In this document: positions 1-10,603 of the stretch, piece by piece
Numbering within the stretch: the first letter of the stretch is position 1
Layout of the letters: each line of letters begins with the position of its first letter
Assembly: GCF_029589435.1 (NCBI RefSeq)
Contig: NZ_JARRAG010000002.1
Span: forward strand, 2,542,001-2,606,000
Reading direction: 5' to 3'
DNA: 64,000 bases
Origin: Paludisphaera mucosa
GTDB lineage: Bacteria > Planctomycetota > Planctomycetia > Isosphaerales > Isosphaeraceae
Made by a program: the position numbers and the translations under genes
The notes under the pieces: generated by a model
Seen by the model: only the letters and a program-made list of their open reading frames with translations
What the model was told of the DNA's origin: nothing
Databases searched by the model: none

Positions 1-2
1 AT

Positions 3-730
3 TGCGAGGCCGTCCGCCTCGACGGGGACCGCCTCGGCTCGTCCATCTTCAACCTGGGCTACCTCCTTCGCGACCTCGGCCGGTACGAGGAGGCGGCCGA
101 GACGTTCCGCCGCGCCTCGCATCTGGCCCGGGCCGAAGACCGGCCCGATCAGGTCCGACTGGCCGAGGACGGCCTGCGCGGCGTCGACGTCAGGCGGTCG
201 CTCGTCGCGAGGCTGCCGGGCCTCCACGCCGGCGCCGACCGGCCGAAGGACGACGCCGAACTCTTCGAACTGGCGGGGGTCTTCCACGATCGCGGCCTGA
301 ACGCCGCGGGTGCCCGGTTCTTCGAGGCGGCGCTCGGGGCGGCCCCGGGCCCACGGGGGAGCCGAGGGACGTGGAGGGCGACTTCGTCAATCGCCGGAAC
401 GCCGCCCGCCTCGCGGCTATGGCCGGTTGCGGACGAGGAAAGGATGAACCGCCTCCGGGACCGTCCGAGCGTGAACGATTGCGATCCCTGGCCATGGATT
501 GGCTCCGGGATCTCGTCCGGCTCGGCCGCGAGCGCCTCGAACACGGCTCGCCCGACGAGCGTGGGCGGCTGATCCAACGCCTGGGCGAGGTCCGCAATGA
601 CGACGACCTCGCCGCCGTTCGCCTCCCGCTCTCGCTGGAGAAACTCCCCGCCCCCGAGCGAGAACGATGGAAGGCCCTCTGGGCCGACGTCGACGCCCTG
701 TCGTCCGCGGCCGGTCCGGGAAAGCCGTGA
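3..730 (+). pseudogene. C-terminal fragment of a TPR-tailed Ser/Thr protein kinase, frameshifted
   Basis: The window opens inside a gene. In the frame starting at base 3 a TPR-like segment reads through about base 345 (motifs LGRYEEAAETFRRA and ELAGVFHDRG). The conserved tail then continues one frame over, with NRRNAARLAAMAGCGRGKDE, MDWLRDL and a final KALWADVDAL, ending at the TGA at 728-730. This order is typical of the extracytoplasmic tail of large planctomycete STPKs, in which a TPR-like region is followed by a conserved Cys/Gly-Lys segment. The frames switch near 345-370 in a G/C-rich tract, so the gene is either broken or affected by an indel error. The kinase domain would lie upstream of the window. 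Confidence 0.6.
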
Positions 731-1229
731 GCACCCTCGGTGGCGAAGACCAACCAGATGTCCCGGATCGCCGTACGACGGCCGCCCGTTCGTGCTGGCT
801 CGCACCGTGAAGTATCTCCGAAGCCCTCGCGACGTCCTTGCGGTCCGCGTCGGCACGGGTGCCTACGCCCGATGCGCGATATTCATCGACGCGACCCCGC
901 AGGAGCCCGAGTGGGAACGCCGCGTAACGTGCACGAAGCTCCTTCTCGCCCGGACGCAAGGGGATGATGGGGACGTGACACGACCTCTTCCTCAAGGCCG
1001 ATACGCCGTGCGAGGTCTCCGAGGCTGACCGAGATGAGTAGGACGGGTGACGTCGCCGATGGTCGAGCCGGCGAGTGGCGGGCGAGGGCTCGACTCAACC
1101 TCCCCCAGGTCATCCCGGCCCTGACCTCTCCCTGCGCCGAGCACCGCTCCCGCCTCCGCAGGACTACCCCGGCGACGGTGTCAGGTCGCAAGGGAAAGCC
1201 TCGATGGAGTGATTACTGTCTCAACCTCC
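731..1229. other. intergenic, no supportable gene
   Basis: About 500 bases between the kinase fragment and the convergent aldo/keto reductase. Open frames exist on both strands but none has a recognisable motif, a plausible ribosome-binding site or consistent codon use. I see no RNA gene or strong hairpin here. Confidence 0.5.
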
Positions 1230-2168
1230 CTATCCTCTCGGGATGAACCCGGGGACGCCGGTCTCCACGACGGCGTTGAACCTGACCCGCGTCGTGATTC
1301 TTTCGCTGATCTCCCGCACGGCCTCTTCAGGAAGGGCGGAGACCTCGAAATTCTCCTTGATCCGACTTGGGGTCTTCGAGGTGGTCAGGAGGGCCGTCCC
1401 GCGCTGGATGGCCCAGCCGAGCAGGACCTGCGCCGGGGTCTTGCCGACTCGCCTGGCGATCGCGGTGATGACGGGATCTTCCAGCAAGTTGGGCTTGCTG
1501 CTATGTCCCAGCGCAGCGAAGGCCTGCATCACGATGCCATTCTTCGAGCAATAATCCAAAAGGTCCCATTCCGGAAGATAGGGATGGGATTCGACGTGAA
1601 CGATCGCGGGCTTGATCCTCGCTGCTTCGAAGATCTCGCTCGCCTGGGCGAGGTTGACGTCGGATAATCCGATGGCCTTGCACCTGCCCTCATCCACCAG
1701 GCTTTCCAACGCCCTCCATGTATCCAGCAACGTCACCCCTTCGTCATAAATCATATTGCCGTGCGAATCCCTCGGGTCCTGCTCGTCCCCGGGTTGGAAG
1801 GCGAAGGGCGTGTGGATGAGATAGAGATCGACGTAGTCGAGCCGGAGCTTCTCGAGGCTGGCCTCGAATGCCGGCTTGACGCGCTCGGGACGATGGTTGT
1901 TGTTCCAGAGCTTCGTCGCGACGAACACGTCCTCCCGCTTGATCTCCCCCGCCTTGAAGACCTCCTCCATCGCCTCGCCGACCTGCACTTCATTTCGGTA
2001 GCGCTCCGAAGCGTCGAGCTGGCGGAATCCCGCCTCCAGCGCCGCCTTGGTCGCGGTCCTGGTCGCCACGTGGTCGGGTATTAGCGTCCCGAAGCCGAGG
2101 GCGGGGATGGAACCGGATCCATTGTTGAGGGCCATCCTCGTATAGCGAAGGCCGTCGCTCTCTGCCAT
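1230..2168 (-). CDS. aldo/keto reductase (AKR1-5 type)
   Basis: A soluble NADPH-dependent carbonyl reductase of the AKR superfamily, about 312 residues, the usual length. The tetrad is visible: Asp52 and Tyr57 in LDASERYRNE, Lys86 in VATKLWNN and His119 in LYLIHT. The N-terminal strand IPALGFGT and late NADP-binding residues in TTSKTPSRIKEN also fit. I chose the ATG at 2168 because a GGAGG lies about ten bases upstream; an open frame continues further upstream but lacks family homology. The substrate cannot be told. The next gene on the same strand upstream is a second AKR of a different subfamily, so the two may serve related aldehyde detoxification, but the 208-base gap argues against tight coupling. 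Confidence 0.93.
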   Translation of the reverse strand: MAESDGLRYTRMALNNGSGSIPALGFGTLIPDHVATRTATKAALEAGFRQLDASERYRNEVQVGEAMEEVFKAGEIKREDVFVATKLWNNNHRPERVKPAFEASLEKLRLDYVDLYLIHTPFAFQPGDEQDPRDSHGNMIYDEGVTLLDTWRALESLVDEGRCKAIGLSDVNLAQASEIFEAARIKPAIVHVESHPYLPEWDLLDYCSKNGIVMQAFAALGHSSKPNLLEDPVITAIARRVGKTPAQVLLGWAIQRGTALLTTSKTPSRIKENFEVSALPEEAVREISERITTRVRFNAVVETGVPGFIPRG

Positions 2169-2376
2169 CGTTCCACCCCTCCGATCGTGATGCGATTCCG
2201 TCCGGTCGGCCTGAAAAGCCGACATCGATTCGGTCGTGACGAGGCCGCGTGGGTAGACATCAGCCCTGCTTGGCGCGGCGCGCATCGTCTCCTCCGAGAA
2301 GGCCGCCGCCTCGTCCGCGACCCGGGTCGCGCGAGGCCTCCCGCCTCCTTGCGGAAGTGGACGCGGGGCGATCGCT

Positions 2377-3357
<981 letters not shown>

Positions 3358-4026
3358 GTGCTTCCTCCTCGTAAAGGGCGACTTCTCTTCGCCGAGTTTT
3401 TCAGGCCGGCCACCTTCTCCGGGGCGTGCTCCGGCCATTCTGAAAAGACATTAAACATCGGCCGAATGCTCGTGTGCAAAGAAAAAGCCGCGTTCCCGGA
3501 TCGCTCGGGTGCGGTAATGGAATCCGGCCGATATACCTCGGCGGGGTCGTCGCACCGCCAGGTCCGCATCAGGCGTCCTTGGCGGTCGCGGGCGGCCCGG
3601 ACGGTGTTGTCGCAGACGGTCCAGGCCGGCCGGCTCGCGGCGCGGCCGGGCGGGGCGCCCCCGCCGCCAGGCGACCCGGACGATCCTGGGATCGATGATC
3701 GCCAAGCATCCGGGCGTCGGGCGCATCCCGGTCGAGGATGGCAGGGGCGGCCCGCTCGGCCGCTCGTTCCGTAAGAGGCTCTGGCCGACGCTCGTCTTCA
3801 CACGCGGCGGCCAGGTGGGGAGCCGGCTCGTCCGCCCCGCTTCCGGGGCAATCGCCGAGGGCTTCGCCGAGCCGGAAGCGGATCTCCAGCTTCGACCCGG
3901 AACGGCTGGGGGACGTCCCGATCCAATGGCCGCCGACCCGATCCCCGGCGGCGGGCCGCATCGTCCGGGCGATATTCCGTATCATGGACGGCTTTCCCCG
4001 CTCGCCGCCTTTCTTACGAGACAGCC
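3358..4026. other. intergenic, no supportable gene
   Basis: About 670 bases of GC-rich sequence with overlapping open frames on both strands but no recognisable domain and no clear ribosome-binding site. The first 100 bases are relatively AT-rich and probably hold the promoter of the aldo/keto reductase on the minus strand. Confidence 0.5.
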
Positions 4027-4395
4027 GTGATCTCCAAGAAGTCCGCCCGCAGGCTCCTCGACCCCATCAACTCCCTCGCCTGGTTCTCAATGGACGGCTT
4101 CTGGCTCGCAAAGGCGCCCTGGCCGGCCTACCCGGCGATGGCCCTCACGCTCGCCACAGGAGGCTTGCTGCTGGCCATGAGCCGCAGGAGGGGAGAAGAC
4201 CTCGCGCTCAACGCCTGGATGTGGATGAACGCCCTGTGGCTCATCTCCGACCTCGGCGACCTCCCCAAGGTCCGATACGCCGCCATGGCGGTCGGAGGCC
4301 TCGGGGCGATCCTGCTCGCGAGCTCGCTGCGACCGTCCAAGCGGCGGCGGCGGCCGCTGCGTCGGTTTCGGAAGATTCGCCGAGCGGAGGGATGA
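4027..4395 (+). CDS. small membrane protein of unknown function
   Basis: I do not recognise a family. The 122-residue product has three probable membrane segments (around residues 30-52, 60-82 and 84-102) and a strongly basic tail rich in Arg and Lys, so the C-terminus is probably cytoplasmic. Trp-rich stretches (AWMWMNALWL) are unlike random frames in this GC-rich DNA, which supports real coding. The start is GTG at 4027 with only a weak purine-rich upstream stretch. It stands alone between two minus-strand genes. Confidence 0.6.
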   Translation: MISKKSARRLLDPINSLAWFSMDGFWLAKAPWPAYPAMALTLATGGLLLAMSRRRGEDLALNAWMWMNALWLISDLGDLPKVRYAAMAVGGLGAILLASSLRPSKRRRRPLRRFRKIRRAEG

Positions 4396-4523
4396 GTTCG
4401 ACTCGATTGACTTGCAAGCCATTGCGGCGGCCCGTCCTCGCCCGAAGCGTCGATCGACCGGGGCGGCGGCGTCCGGCGGAAGGGCCGATGATTCGCGGCG
4501 CATGTGCAAACCTGTTAGGCGCG

Positions 4524-5921
4524 CTACTCGCCCTCGAAACTGGCGAACAGGTTGTTCAGCCCCTCGGCCAGGGTCGGGTGGGCGAACATGTCGTCCCGCA
4601 GCCGCTGGTAGGAGAGGCCGCCCATCATCGCGAGCTGCACCATCGACATGATCTCCCCGCCCTCGACCCCGAGCGCGGCGCACCCCAGGATGAGGTCCGT
4701 ACGGGCGTCCACGACCGCCTTGAGGATGCCCCTCGCCTCCCCGGCCTCGAGCGCCCGCGCCACCCCGGCCATCGGGAGCTTCGCGATCCGCACCGGCCGC
4801 CCTTGAGCTCGCACCTCGCGTTCCGTCAAGCCGACCCGACCGAACTGCGGGTCGGTGAACACGGTGAACGGGACCAGTCGCCCGGCGGTCGTGCGGCCGG
4901 CGTCGCGGAGCAGGTTCTCCCGGAGGATCTGGTTGTCGTGATGGGACACGTGTGTGAACGCCGGGCCGCCGTTCACGTCCCCGACGGCGTACACGCCGGC
5001 CACGTTGGTCTCCAGCCGCTCGTCGACCGGGATGAAGCCCCGGGCGTCCGTCCGCACGCCGGCCGCCGCCATGTTCAGGGCCTCCGTGTTCGGCGTGCGT
5101 CCGGCGGTGACCAGCAGGTGCGAGCCCGCCAACTCCCGGTCACGGCCGCCCGCCCAAACGGACAGGCGGACTTCCCCGGCGCCTCCTGCGGCCTGCGTGG
5201 CCCGGGCGTCCAGGACGACGTCGATCCCGTCTTCGCGGAGGATCTCGGCGAGCGCCGCGGCCATGTCCGGGTCTTCCCGCCGCAGCAATTGCCCGCCCTT
5301 CTGCACCAGCGTGACTCGGCTCCCGAACCGGCGGAACATCTGGGCGAATTCGACCCCGATGTACCCGCCGCCGAGGACGAGCAGGTGCTCGGGGATCTCG
5401 CCCAGCCCCAGGATCGACGTGGAGTCGAGCGCGGCCACGGCACCCAGCCCGGGGACGTCCGGGAACGACGGTCGGCAGCCGGTGTCGATGACCACCACTT
5501 CGCCGCAGAGCGTCCGGGCGCCGCCGTCATGGAGGGCCGCCCGGACGGTGCGAGGCCCGATGAACGAGCCCTCCCCGCGGATCAGCTCCAACCCGTCCGT
5601 GGCGGCGAGCTTCCGCTCGCTCCCGGAGCGGAATCGGTCGACGAGGGCCCGGGCCCTGTCGCGGACCTCGTCGAGGCGCACCAGGACCGCTCCCGTGTGC
5701 ACCCCGTACTCGCCCGCGCGCCGGGCCAGGTGGGCGATCCGGGCGCTGGCCGCCATCGTCTTGGTCGGCGTACACCCGGTGTTGACGCAAGTCCCGCCGA
5801 CCTCGGCCCGTTCGATCAGGGCGACCCGGCGGCCGGCCCCGGCGAGCGACCGCGCCAGGGGATTGTTCGCCTGCCCTGCGCCGATGAGAACCGCGTCGAA
5901 GATTTCCGAAGGCTCGGCCAT
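4524..5921 (-). CDS. class-I pyridine nucleotide-disulfide oxidoreductase (mercuric-reductase/LPD-like)
   Basis: A cytoplasmic FAD enzyme of 465 residues. The N-terminal FAD site is GAGQAN (14-19) and the redox disulfide is Cys45/Cys50 in GGTCVNTGC. An NAD(P) Rossmann motif LVLGGGYIGVEF follows in mid-protein, then the second FAD motif VYAVGDVNG, and a dimerisation domain ending in the catalytic-base motif HPTLAEGLNNLF. The family includes mercuric reductase, dihydrolipoyl dehydrogenase and soluble transhydrogenase. The Cys pair needed for Hg(II) delivery at the C-terminus and a heavy-metal domain are both absent, so mercuric reductase activity is unlikely. The ATG at 5921 starts the FAD fold directly. 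No partner complex gene is nearby, so its electron acceptor is unknown. Confidence 0.9.
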   Translation of the reverse strand: MAEPSEIFDAVLIGAGQANNPLARSLAGAGRRVALIERAEVGGTCVNTGCTPTKTMAASARIAHLARRAGEYGVHTGAVLVRLDEVRDRARALVDRFRSGSERKLAATDGLELIRGEGSFIGPRTVRAALHDGGARTLCGEVVVIDTGCRPSFPDVPGLGAVAALDSTSILGLGEIPEHLLVLGGGYIGVEFAQMFRRFGSRVTLVQKGGQLLRREDPDMAAALAEILREDGIDVVLDARATQAAGGAGEVRLSVWAGGRDRELAGSHLLVTAGRTPNTEALNMAAAGVRTDARGFIPVDERLETNVAGVYAVGDVNGGPAFTHVSHHDNQILRENLLRDAGRTTAGRLVPFTVFTDPQFGRVGLTEREVRAQGRPVRIAKLPMAGVARALEAGEARGILKAVVDARTDLILGCAALGVEGGEIMSMVQLAMMGGLSYQRLRDDMFAHPTLAEGLNNLFASFEGE

Positions 5922-7573
5922 CGAACAGCGCTCCTGGGGTGTCGTATCGCTGCGTCTCGAGGGCGGACCAGCGAGAAGGATTCCAAAGGTTCCGTCGGCG
6001 AGCCGCCGAGGGAGGCGGGCGTTTCGTCGTCATGACGGGGGGCCTCGCACGGAGCAGGACGCTCGCGCGGTCGAACAGCCGGCATGAAGATCGCCGATTT
6101 GAGGCTATCCGGCAAGGCTTGGGGATCGCTGCCTTCTCCGCGCCGCGAACCCCGTCCGGCACCGAGGCGGGGATTAGAGTCGATGGGGCTACATCCGGAT
6201 TCCGGTGATCGATCGGGCGGTCGAATGCGCCCCGGAGCCGGCCGGCGGATGCCGATGGCCGGGCTGATGGGGTCCGACATTCGCCGGAGGGGGGCCGGGG
6301 CGTCCCTGGGAGGAGCCCGTCGGCGTCATCGGGCCCGCGAGCCGATCGGGTCGCCGGGGGGCGTCGCGGGAGGCCCGGTCCGGCGAAGGGCTTGCCCGCG
6401 GTCGCGAGCGCGACGAGGGCGGCGAGGGCGAAGCTGGCCATCCGGGTGGGCTCCTCTGATGCGGGCCGGGTCGATCGCTCGGACTCGCCCCGATTCTCGC
6501 CCGGCCGGCCCACCCCGAGCAACGCTCGATTATCGGCGAAGCAGTGGCGCGGGCGGGACGACGTCGCCCCGCGGCTCCCGGCCCGCCTCTTCGAAACGAC
6601 CCGCGGGTCGGGCCGCTCCTCGCGGCTCGGCGTACGACTACGGGGAGCCACCGATACGGTGGATGAGCTCGCCGCCCGCGCCCTCTGGCAGGCGTCGCGG
6701 CTCCCACCGCCAGGCTTCGAGATCGCCTCTTCAAGACCTGCGGTACGACGTCCTCCGACGCCGTCTCGACGACCAGGAGCTCGGCCATGCGGCTCGCCGT
6801 CGCACCCCCGGCGTCGCCCCGCAGAGGTCGCCGGGTCCGATTCGGCCGACGCCCCGGAGAGGCGAGGCTCGCGGGGCTTTTGAAGGTTATGCAGGTCTCC
6901 AGCCCGGACGTATGGTCCCGCCGGCGACGGGTATGCTCCGGAGGTGTCCATATGGAGATCGACGCCGAGCCGACCGGCGAGGACGGGTCGCACATGATCC
7001 TTCCGATCGGACGGGAGGCTCCTCTCGGGGACGACTTGCAAGGGTGAGGCCCCCTTGCGGCGGTCCCGGCGTGGCCCAGGGACGGCGTCGGCGTTGAGGT
7101 CGCCCTTCGGCCACGGGTCGTCGATCTCGGAGTTCAGGGAGAAGGTGGCCGGACGGACCGCCTTCAAAACCCCCGGAAGGCCGCCGACGACGCCTCCGGC
7201 ATGCGCCCAGCGATCCAGCCCGCCTCGCCGCGGGCGAACTGCGTCGATCGTCGAGCTTGGGCGGCCACGAGAACCGCAGGGCTCCCCGGCCGACGCCCAT
7301 CCCGCGGCAGGCCGGCTCGACCGGCGTGCCGCCTTCGACGAACGTCGACTCTTCTACGGATTTGGCCCTGCTTTCGGAGGTCGATCATCGCATCGCCGTT
7401 CTCAAACGCGATGGACTCTTTAGGGGGTCGAGTGCACCCGCGCGGCGGTTCGTCTTCTTGAAGCAGTATCTGGAGAAGAGCCTCGAACGCTGAAACCACG
7501 ACCGTCCTCGGGGGGTATTCGCCGTCGTGTAATACAGACCGATCAGATTGGTTCTTCTTCGGGGGGATCGACG
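5922..7573. other. long stretch without a convincing gene
   Basis: About 1.65 kb. Long open frames exist on both strands, as expected at this GC content, but they are Arg/Pro-rich and lack motifs. On the minus strand an ATG near 6442 follows GAGGAG and opens a signal-peptide-like run (MASFALAALVALATAG), but the frame then loses any protein-like character. It may be a decayed small exported protein. Nothing else could be identified. Confidence 0.45.
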
Positions 7574-9307
7574 ATGGCCAAGGGAGTGCGGCCGCTCGGC
7601 GCGGGACTCGTCGCGGCCTGTGCGATCGCATGGTCCTCCGACGGCCGGGCGGTCCGGGCGGACGATTCGGCGTCCAAGGCTGCCGCGACCGACCCGGCGG
7701 AGACGAAGTACCTGTCGTTCCAGCTCATGACCGGCCTCCCCGGCTATGCCGGACCGCCGCCCACGCCCGGCCGCTCCTCGCTCGGGAAGTCGCAACTGGA
7801 CGCGTTCGTGCGCGGCCTGGCGAAGGCGATCGGGGCGACGGGGGACGCGCGTCGCAAATTGTGCTTCGCCGTCGGGCCGCTCTGCTTCGACATGCCCGAC
7901 GACGAGACCCGCCAGTTCATCCGCGACGCCTTCGCGGTCGCCCGAGAGCACGACGTGGCGGTGGCGTTCCACATCGACGACTCGATGTCGTGGGGGAAGC
8001 GGAAAGACCTCCTCTCGGATCCGGACAACGTCGAGACGGCGGGTTGGGGCGAGCCGCCGAACGCGGGACGGCGTGCGGACTGGGGGCCGAAGCCGACGAG
8101 GTTCCCTCCCCAGATGTGTTTCAACAGCCCGGGGATCGTCGCGGCGGTCGGGGATCGCGGAGCGGTTATCGGCCGGGAGATCCGGCGGGAGCTGGCGGCC
8201 CTGGAGTCCCAGGGGATGCGACACCTCTTCGCCGGCGTGATGACGGGATGGGAGACGCAGATCGGCAGCGATTTCGACACGAATCGCCCGCTCGGATTCC
8301 GCGCGCTCGGCCATCGCGGATTCAGCCGAAACAACCTGCCCCGGGACGTGGATCTCGAACGAGTGCGGGTCGTCAAGGAATTCATGGAATCGTGGGCCGA
8401 CGCGCTGCACGAGGGCGGCGTCCCTCGCGAACGGATCTTCTGCCACATCGCATTCACCGACCAGGGCCTGCGCGAGGCGGACGCGAAGGAGTCCTACGCC
8501 CAGAAGGTCCATTTCGCCGTGCCGGAGGTGGCCTTCAGCTCCGCATACCGTCCCGGGTTCTCCACGTATCCCGAGGGGGCGACGTTCAAGGAGATCTACG
8601 CCGTCCTGAAGGAGCACGGCTCTTCCGGGTGGATCTCCGCCGAGGGGGCCAACGTGTCGCCCACTAGCATGCCGGGCGAGCCGACAATGGAGACGTACCT
8701 CGGACGGATGTTCAACCACGGGGCGGTGATGACGAACATCTTCTCATGGGGCATCGGCGGCGAGGCGATGCGCGACAACTTCTTCTGCAAGGAGACGGAG
8801 AACCCGGAGGCGCTGGCGGCCTATGCGAAGTTCCTGCGGGGAGAGCCTCTCGTCGAATCGGCCGCGACGGGCTTTTCAAGCGAAGCGTTCCAGGCCAAGA
8901 TGCGCCGGATCCAACGAGAACTCCCCGGCCGGATCCAGAAGTCGGGCAAGCGGGCCCAGGCGATGTCGCTGACGCAGAAGCTCCAGGGACTCGTGAACCA
9001 GAAGGAGTGGCGGGACGCGGACAAGGTCGCCGACGAACTCCTGGAGCTGATGAAAGGCGACGAGGCGGGGATGAAAGAGGATCCGCAAGCGTCCCCGGTG
9101 CAGGAGCGCCTGCCGGCGAAGATTCGGAAGATCCAAAAGGATCTCCCCGCGTGGGTCCAGGGGGACGTTTCGCGGCGGAAGGGAGCGACCGCGCTCATGC
9201 AGTCGCTCGACGGGCACCTCAAGGCCGTGAACTTGGAACAAGCCGAGGAGACGGCCGACGCCTTCCTGAAGCTGATCGGCGGGACGCCGATGCCGGACGA
9301 CAAATGA
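7574..9307 (+). CDS. exported TIM-barrel-like protein of unknown function
   Basis: A 577-residue protein with a signal peptide (roughly residues 1-28, ending near GRAVRADD). The central region (about 45-420) has the pattern of a glycoside-hydrolase-like barrel: hydrophobic strands each followed by acidic or aromatic residues, such as VAFHIDDSMSWG, FAGVMTGWETQ, IFCHIAFTDQG and WISAEGAN. I cannot name a GH family or catalytic pair. The last 150 residues are helical, charged and Lys/Gln-rich, possibly two repeats of a helical module (PGRIQKSGK and LPAWVQGD regions). The ATG at 7574 follows a G-rich ribosome-binding stretch. The downstream hydratase gene begins 102 bases later. Confidence 0.75.
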   Translation: MAKGVRPLGAGLVAACAIAWSSDGRAVRADDSASKAAATDPAETKYLSFQLMTGLPGYAGPPPTPGRSSLGKSQLDAFVRGLAKAIGATGDARRKLCFAVGPLCFDMPDDETRQFIRDAFAVAREHDVAVAFHIDDSMSWGKRKDLLSDPDNVETAGWGEPPNAGRRADWGPKPTRFPPQMCFNSPGIVAAVGDRGAVIGREIRRELAALESQGMRHLFAGVMTGWETQIGSDFDTNRPLGFRALGHRGFSRNNLPRDVDLERVRVVKEFMESWADALHEGGVPRERIFCHIAFTDQGLREADAKESYAQKVHFAVPEVAFSSAYRPGFSTYPEGATFKEIYAVLKEHGSSGWISAEGANVSPTSMPGEPTMETYLGRMFNHGAVMTNIFSWGIGGEAMRDNFFCKETENPEALAAYAKFLRGEPLVESAATGFSSEAFQAKMRRIQRELPGRIQKSGKRAQAMSLTQKLQGLVNQKEWRDADKVADELLELMKGDEAGMKEDPQASPVQERLPAKIRKIQKDLPAWVQGDVSRRKGATALMQSLDGHLKAVNLEQAEETADAFLKLIGGTPMPDDK

Positions 9308-9409
9308 CAGTCGCATCTCCTCCGCCAATTCGGCGTTCTCTCCATCATCGCCGTCGGGAAGGTTCAAGACGAACGGAATCCCAAGGCCGGGCAGCTGTGC
9401 GAACGAACG

Positions 9410-10183
9410 ATGTCGGTTGATCTCGAGAGGCTGGCTCGGCGCATGCTGGCGGATTTCGACGCCAGGACGCAGGACCGCCTCTTCGCCGAGCCGATCGACC
9501 TGACCTCCGGCCGGGCGTACGACCTTCAGGCCGAGATCGCACGGCTTCGCGAGGCGCGCGGGGAGCGCGTGGTCGGCTACAAGCTCGGCTGCACGAGCCC
9601 GGCGGTGCAGAAGCAGCTGGGGATCGACGAGCCGATCATCGCGCGCCTCTTCGACACGGAGCGCCACGATTCGGGCACGCGGCTGCTTCACGCCTCTTAC
9701 GCCAACTTGGCCGTCGAAGGCGAGCTCGCCGTCCGCCTGGCCGCGGACTTGCCCCCCACGATACCCGCCGGCGAAGAATGCCTGGAGGCAATCGAGTCGA
9801 TCTTCCCGGTGATCGAGCTGCACCATTACGTGCTCCGGAGCCCGAAGCCCTGCGCGCACGAGTTGATCGCAAGCAACGGCATGCACGCCGGGTTCGTGCT
9901 GGCCGAAGGATCGAGCGGCGGACCGCGGGCCCGGGTGCGGAACTTGACCGTCGCCCTCAACGATGCGATCGTCGGACGGAGCGACGCGCCGTGGACGATG
10001 GCCGACCCGATCGCATCCCTACGCTGGCTGGCGGCCCGGCTGGGGAGGCATGGACTGCGACTCACCCGCGGCCATGTGATCCTGACCGGTTCGCCATTGC
10101 CCCTGTATCCGGTCGGCCCAGGCGACCGGGTCGTCGTCGAGGTCCCGACCCTGGGGATATGCCGCGTCTCGGTGGATCCGTAA
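9410..10183 (+). CDS. 2-keto-4-pentenoate hydratase / FAH-superfamily enzyme
   Basis: A 257-residue cytoplasmic protein resembling MhpD/TesE-type hydratases of meta-cleavage pathways, which add water to 2-hydroxypenta-2,4-dienoates. Signs are the substrate-loop motif GYKLGCTSP (about 60-68), the metal-ligand region VEGELAVRL (about 103-111) and VIELHHY (about 135-141). Length matches the family. The ATG at 9410 has only a weak upstream ribosome-binding site. It is followed at 23 bases by an AhpD-like gene and then a thioesterase gene, which suggests an acyl/aromatic catabolic operon. Related decarboxylases share the fold, so the exact reaction is open. Confidence 0.82.
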   Translation: MSVDLERLARRMLADFDARTQDRLFAEPIDLTSGRAYDLQAEIARLREARGERVVGYKLGCTSPAVQKQLGIDEPIIARLFDTERHDSGTRLLHASYANLAVEGELAVRLAADLPPTIPAGEECLEAIESIFPVIELHHYVLRSPKPCAHELIASNGMHAGFVLAEGSSGGPRARVRNLTVALNDAIVGRSDAPWTMADPIASLRWLAARLGRHGLRLTRGHVILTGSPLPLYPVGPGDRVVVEVPTLGICRVSVDP

Positions 10184-10206
10184 CTTCAGGCATAAGGAGT
10201 TCGACG

Positions 10207-10524
10207 ATGGGTTACGACGGCAGAGCGGTCCTGGGGTTTCTCGGCGACGCGCACGACACGCCGCTCATCACCGACCGCGAGAAGCACCTCCTCGGGCTGG
10301 CCGTGACCATGACCCGGGGGTGCCAGGTCTGCACCCGGAACCGGATCGAGAAGGCGCGGGCGGCCGGCATCGGCGACGACGTGCTCAACGCCCTGGTGGA
10401 CGTCGTCGCCGCGGTCAACGCCGGCGTGACGGCCGCCACCGCACGCGAGGGATTCCTGCTGGCCGACGCCTCCGCGGCCGAGTCCACGTGCGGTGATCTC
10501 TGCGCCGAAGGGGGCCGCTCATGA
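10207..10524 (+). CDS. AhpD-like / carboxymuconolactone decarboxylase family protein
   Basis: A 105-residue, all-alpha protein of the CMD/AhpD family. The redox motif is CQVC within MTRGCQVCTRNRIEKA, in the position of the AhpD CxxC. The following helix AGIGDDVLNALVDVVAAVNAG is typical of the family. A consensus AAGGAG lies eight bases before the ATG at 10207. Proteins with CxxC usually act as small peroxidase or disulfide reductase modules, while the true decarboxylases lack it. It lies in the same direction between the hydratase and the thioesterase gene. Confidence 0.85.
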   Translation: MGYDGRAVLGFLGDAHDTPLITDREKHLLGLAVTMTRGCQVCTRNRIEKARAAGIGDDVLNALVDVVAAVNAGVTAATAREGFLLADASAAESTCGDLCAEGGRS

Positions 10525-10603
10525 GGCCTCTCGCGAGACCGGCGCCCCCGGCCGCCTGCTTCGTCCGGGCCGTGCGAGACCTTCGCAGAGAGGATGAGGC
10601 GTC

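Noticed and set aside
149-1028. Several long open frames on both strands over the first kilobase
   Set aside because: They are Arg/Pro/Ser-rich shadows of the kinase tail in other frames, without motifs or ribosome-binding sites.
4524-5921. Mercuric reductase (merA) call
   Set aside because: The active-site disulfide is present but the C-terminal Cys pair and heavy-metal domain are absent, and no mer genes are nearby.
3738-6035. A 765-codon plus-strand open frame
   Set aside because: It is antisense to the flavin oxidoreductase, has Arg/Pro/Gly-rich composition and no homology; long antisense frames are expected at this GC content.
6084-7167. Overlapping long frames in the 5.9-7.6 kb gap, including a minus-strand signal-peptide-like start at about 6442
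   Set aside because: After the hydrophobic start the frame turns into low-complexity Pro/Arg/Ser sequence; not enough to call a gene.
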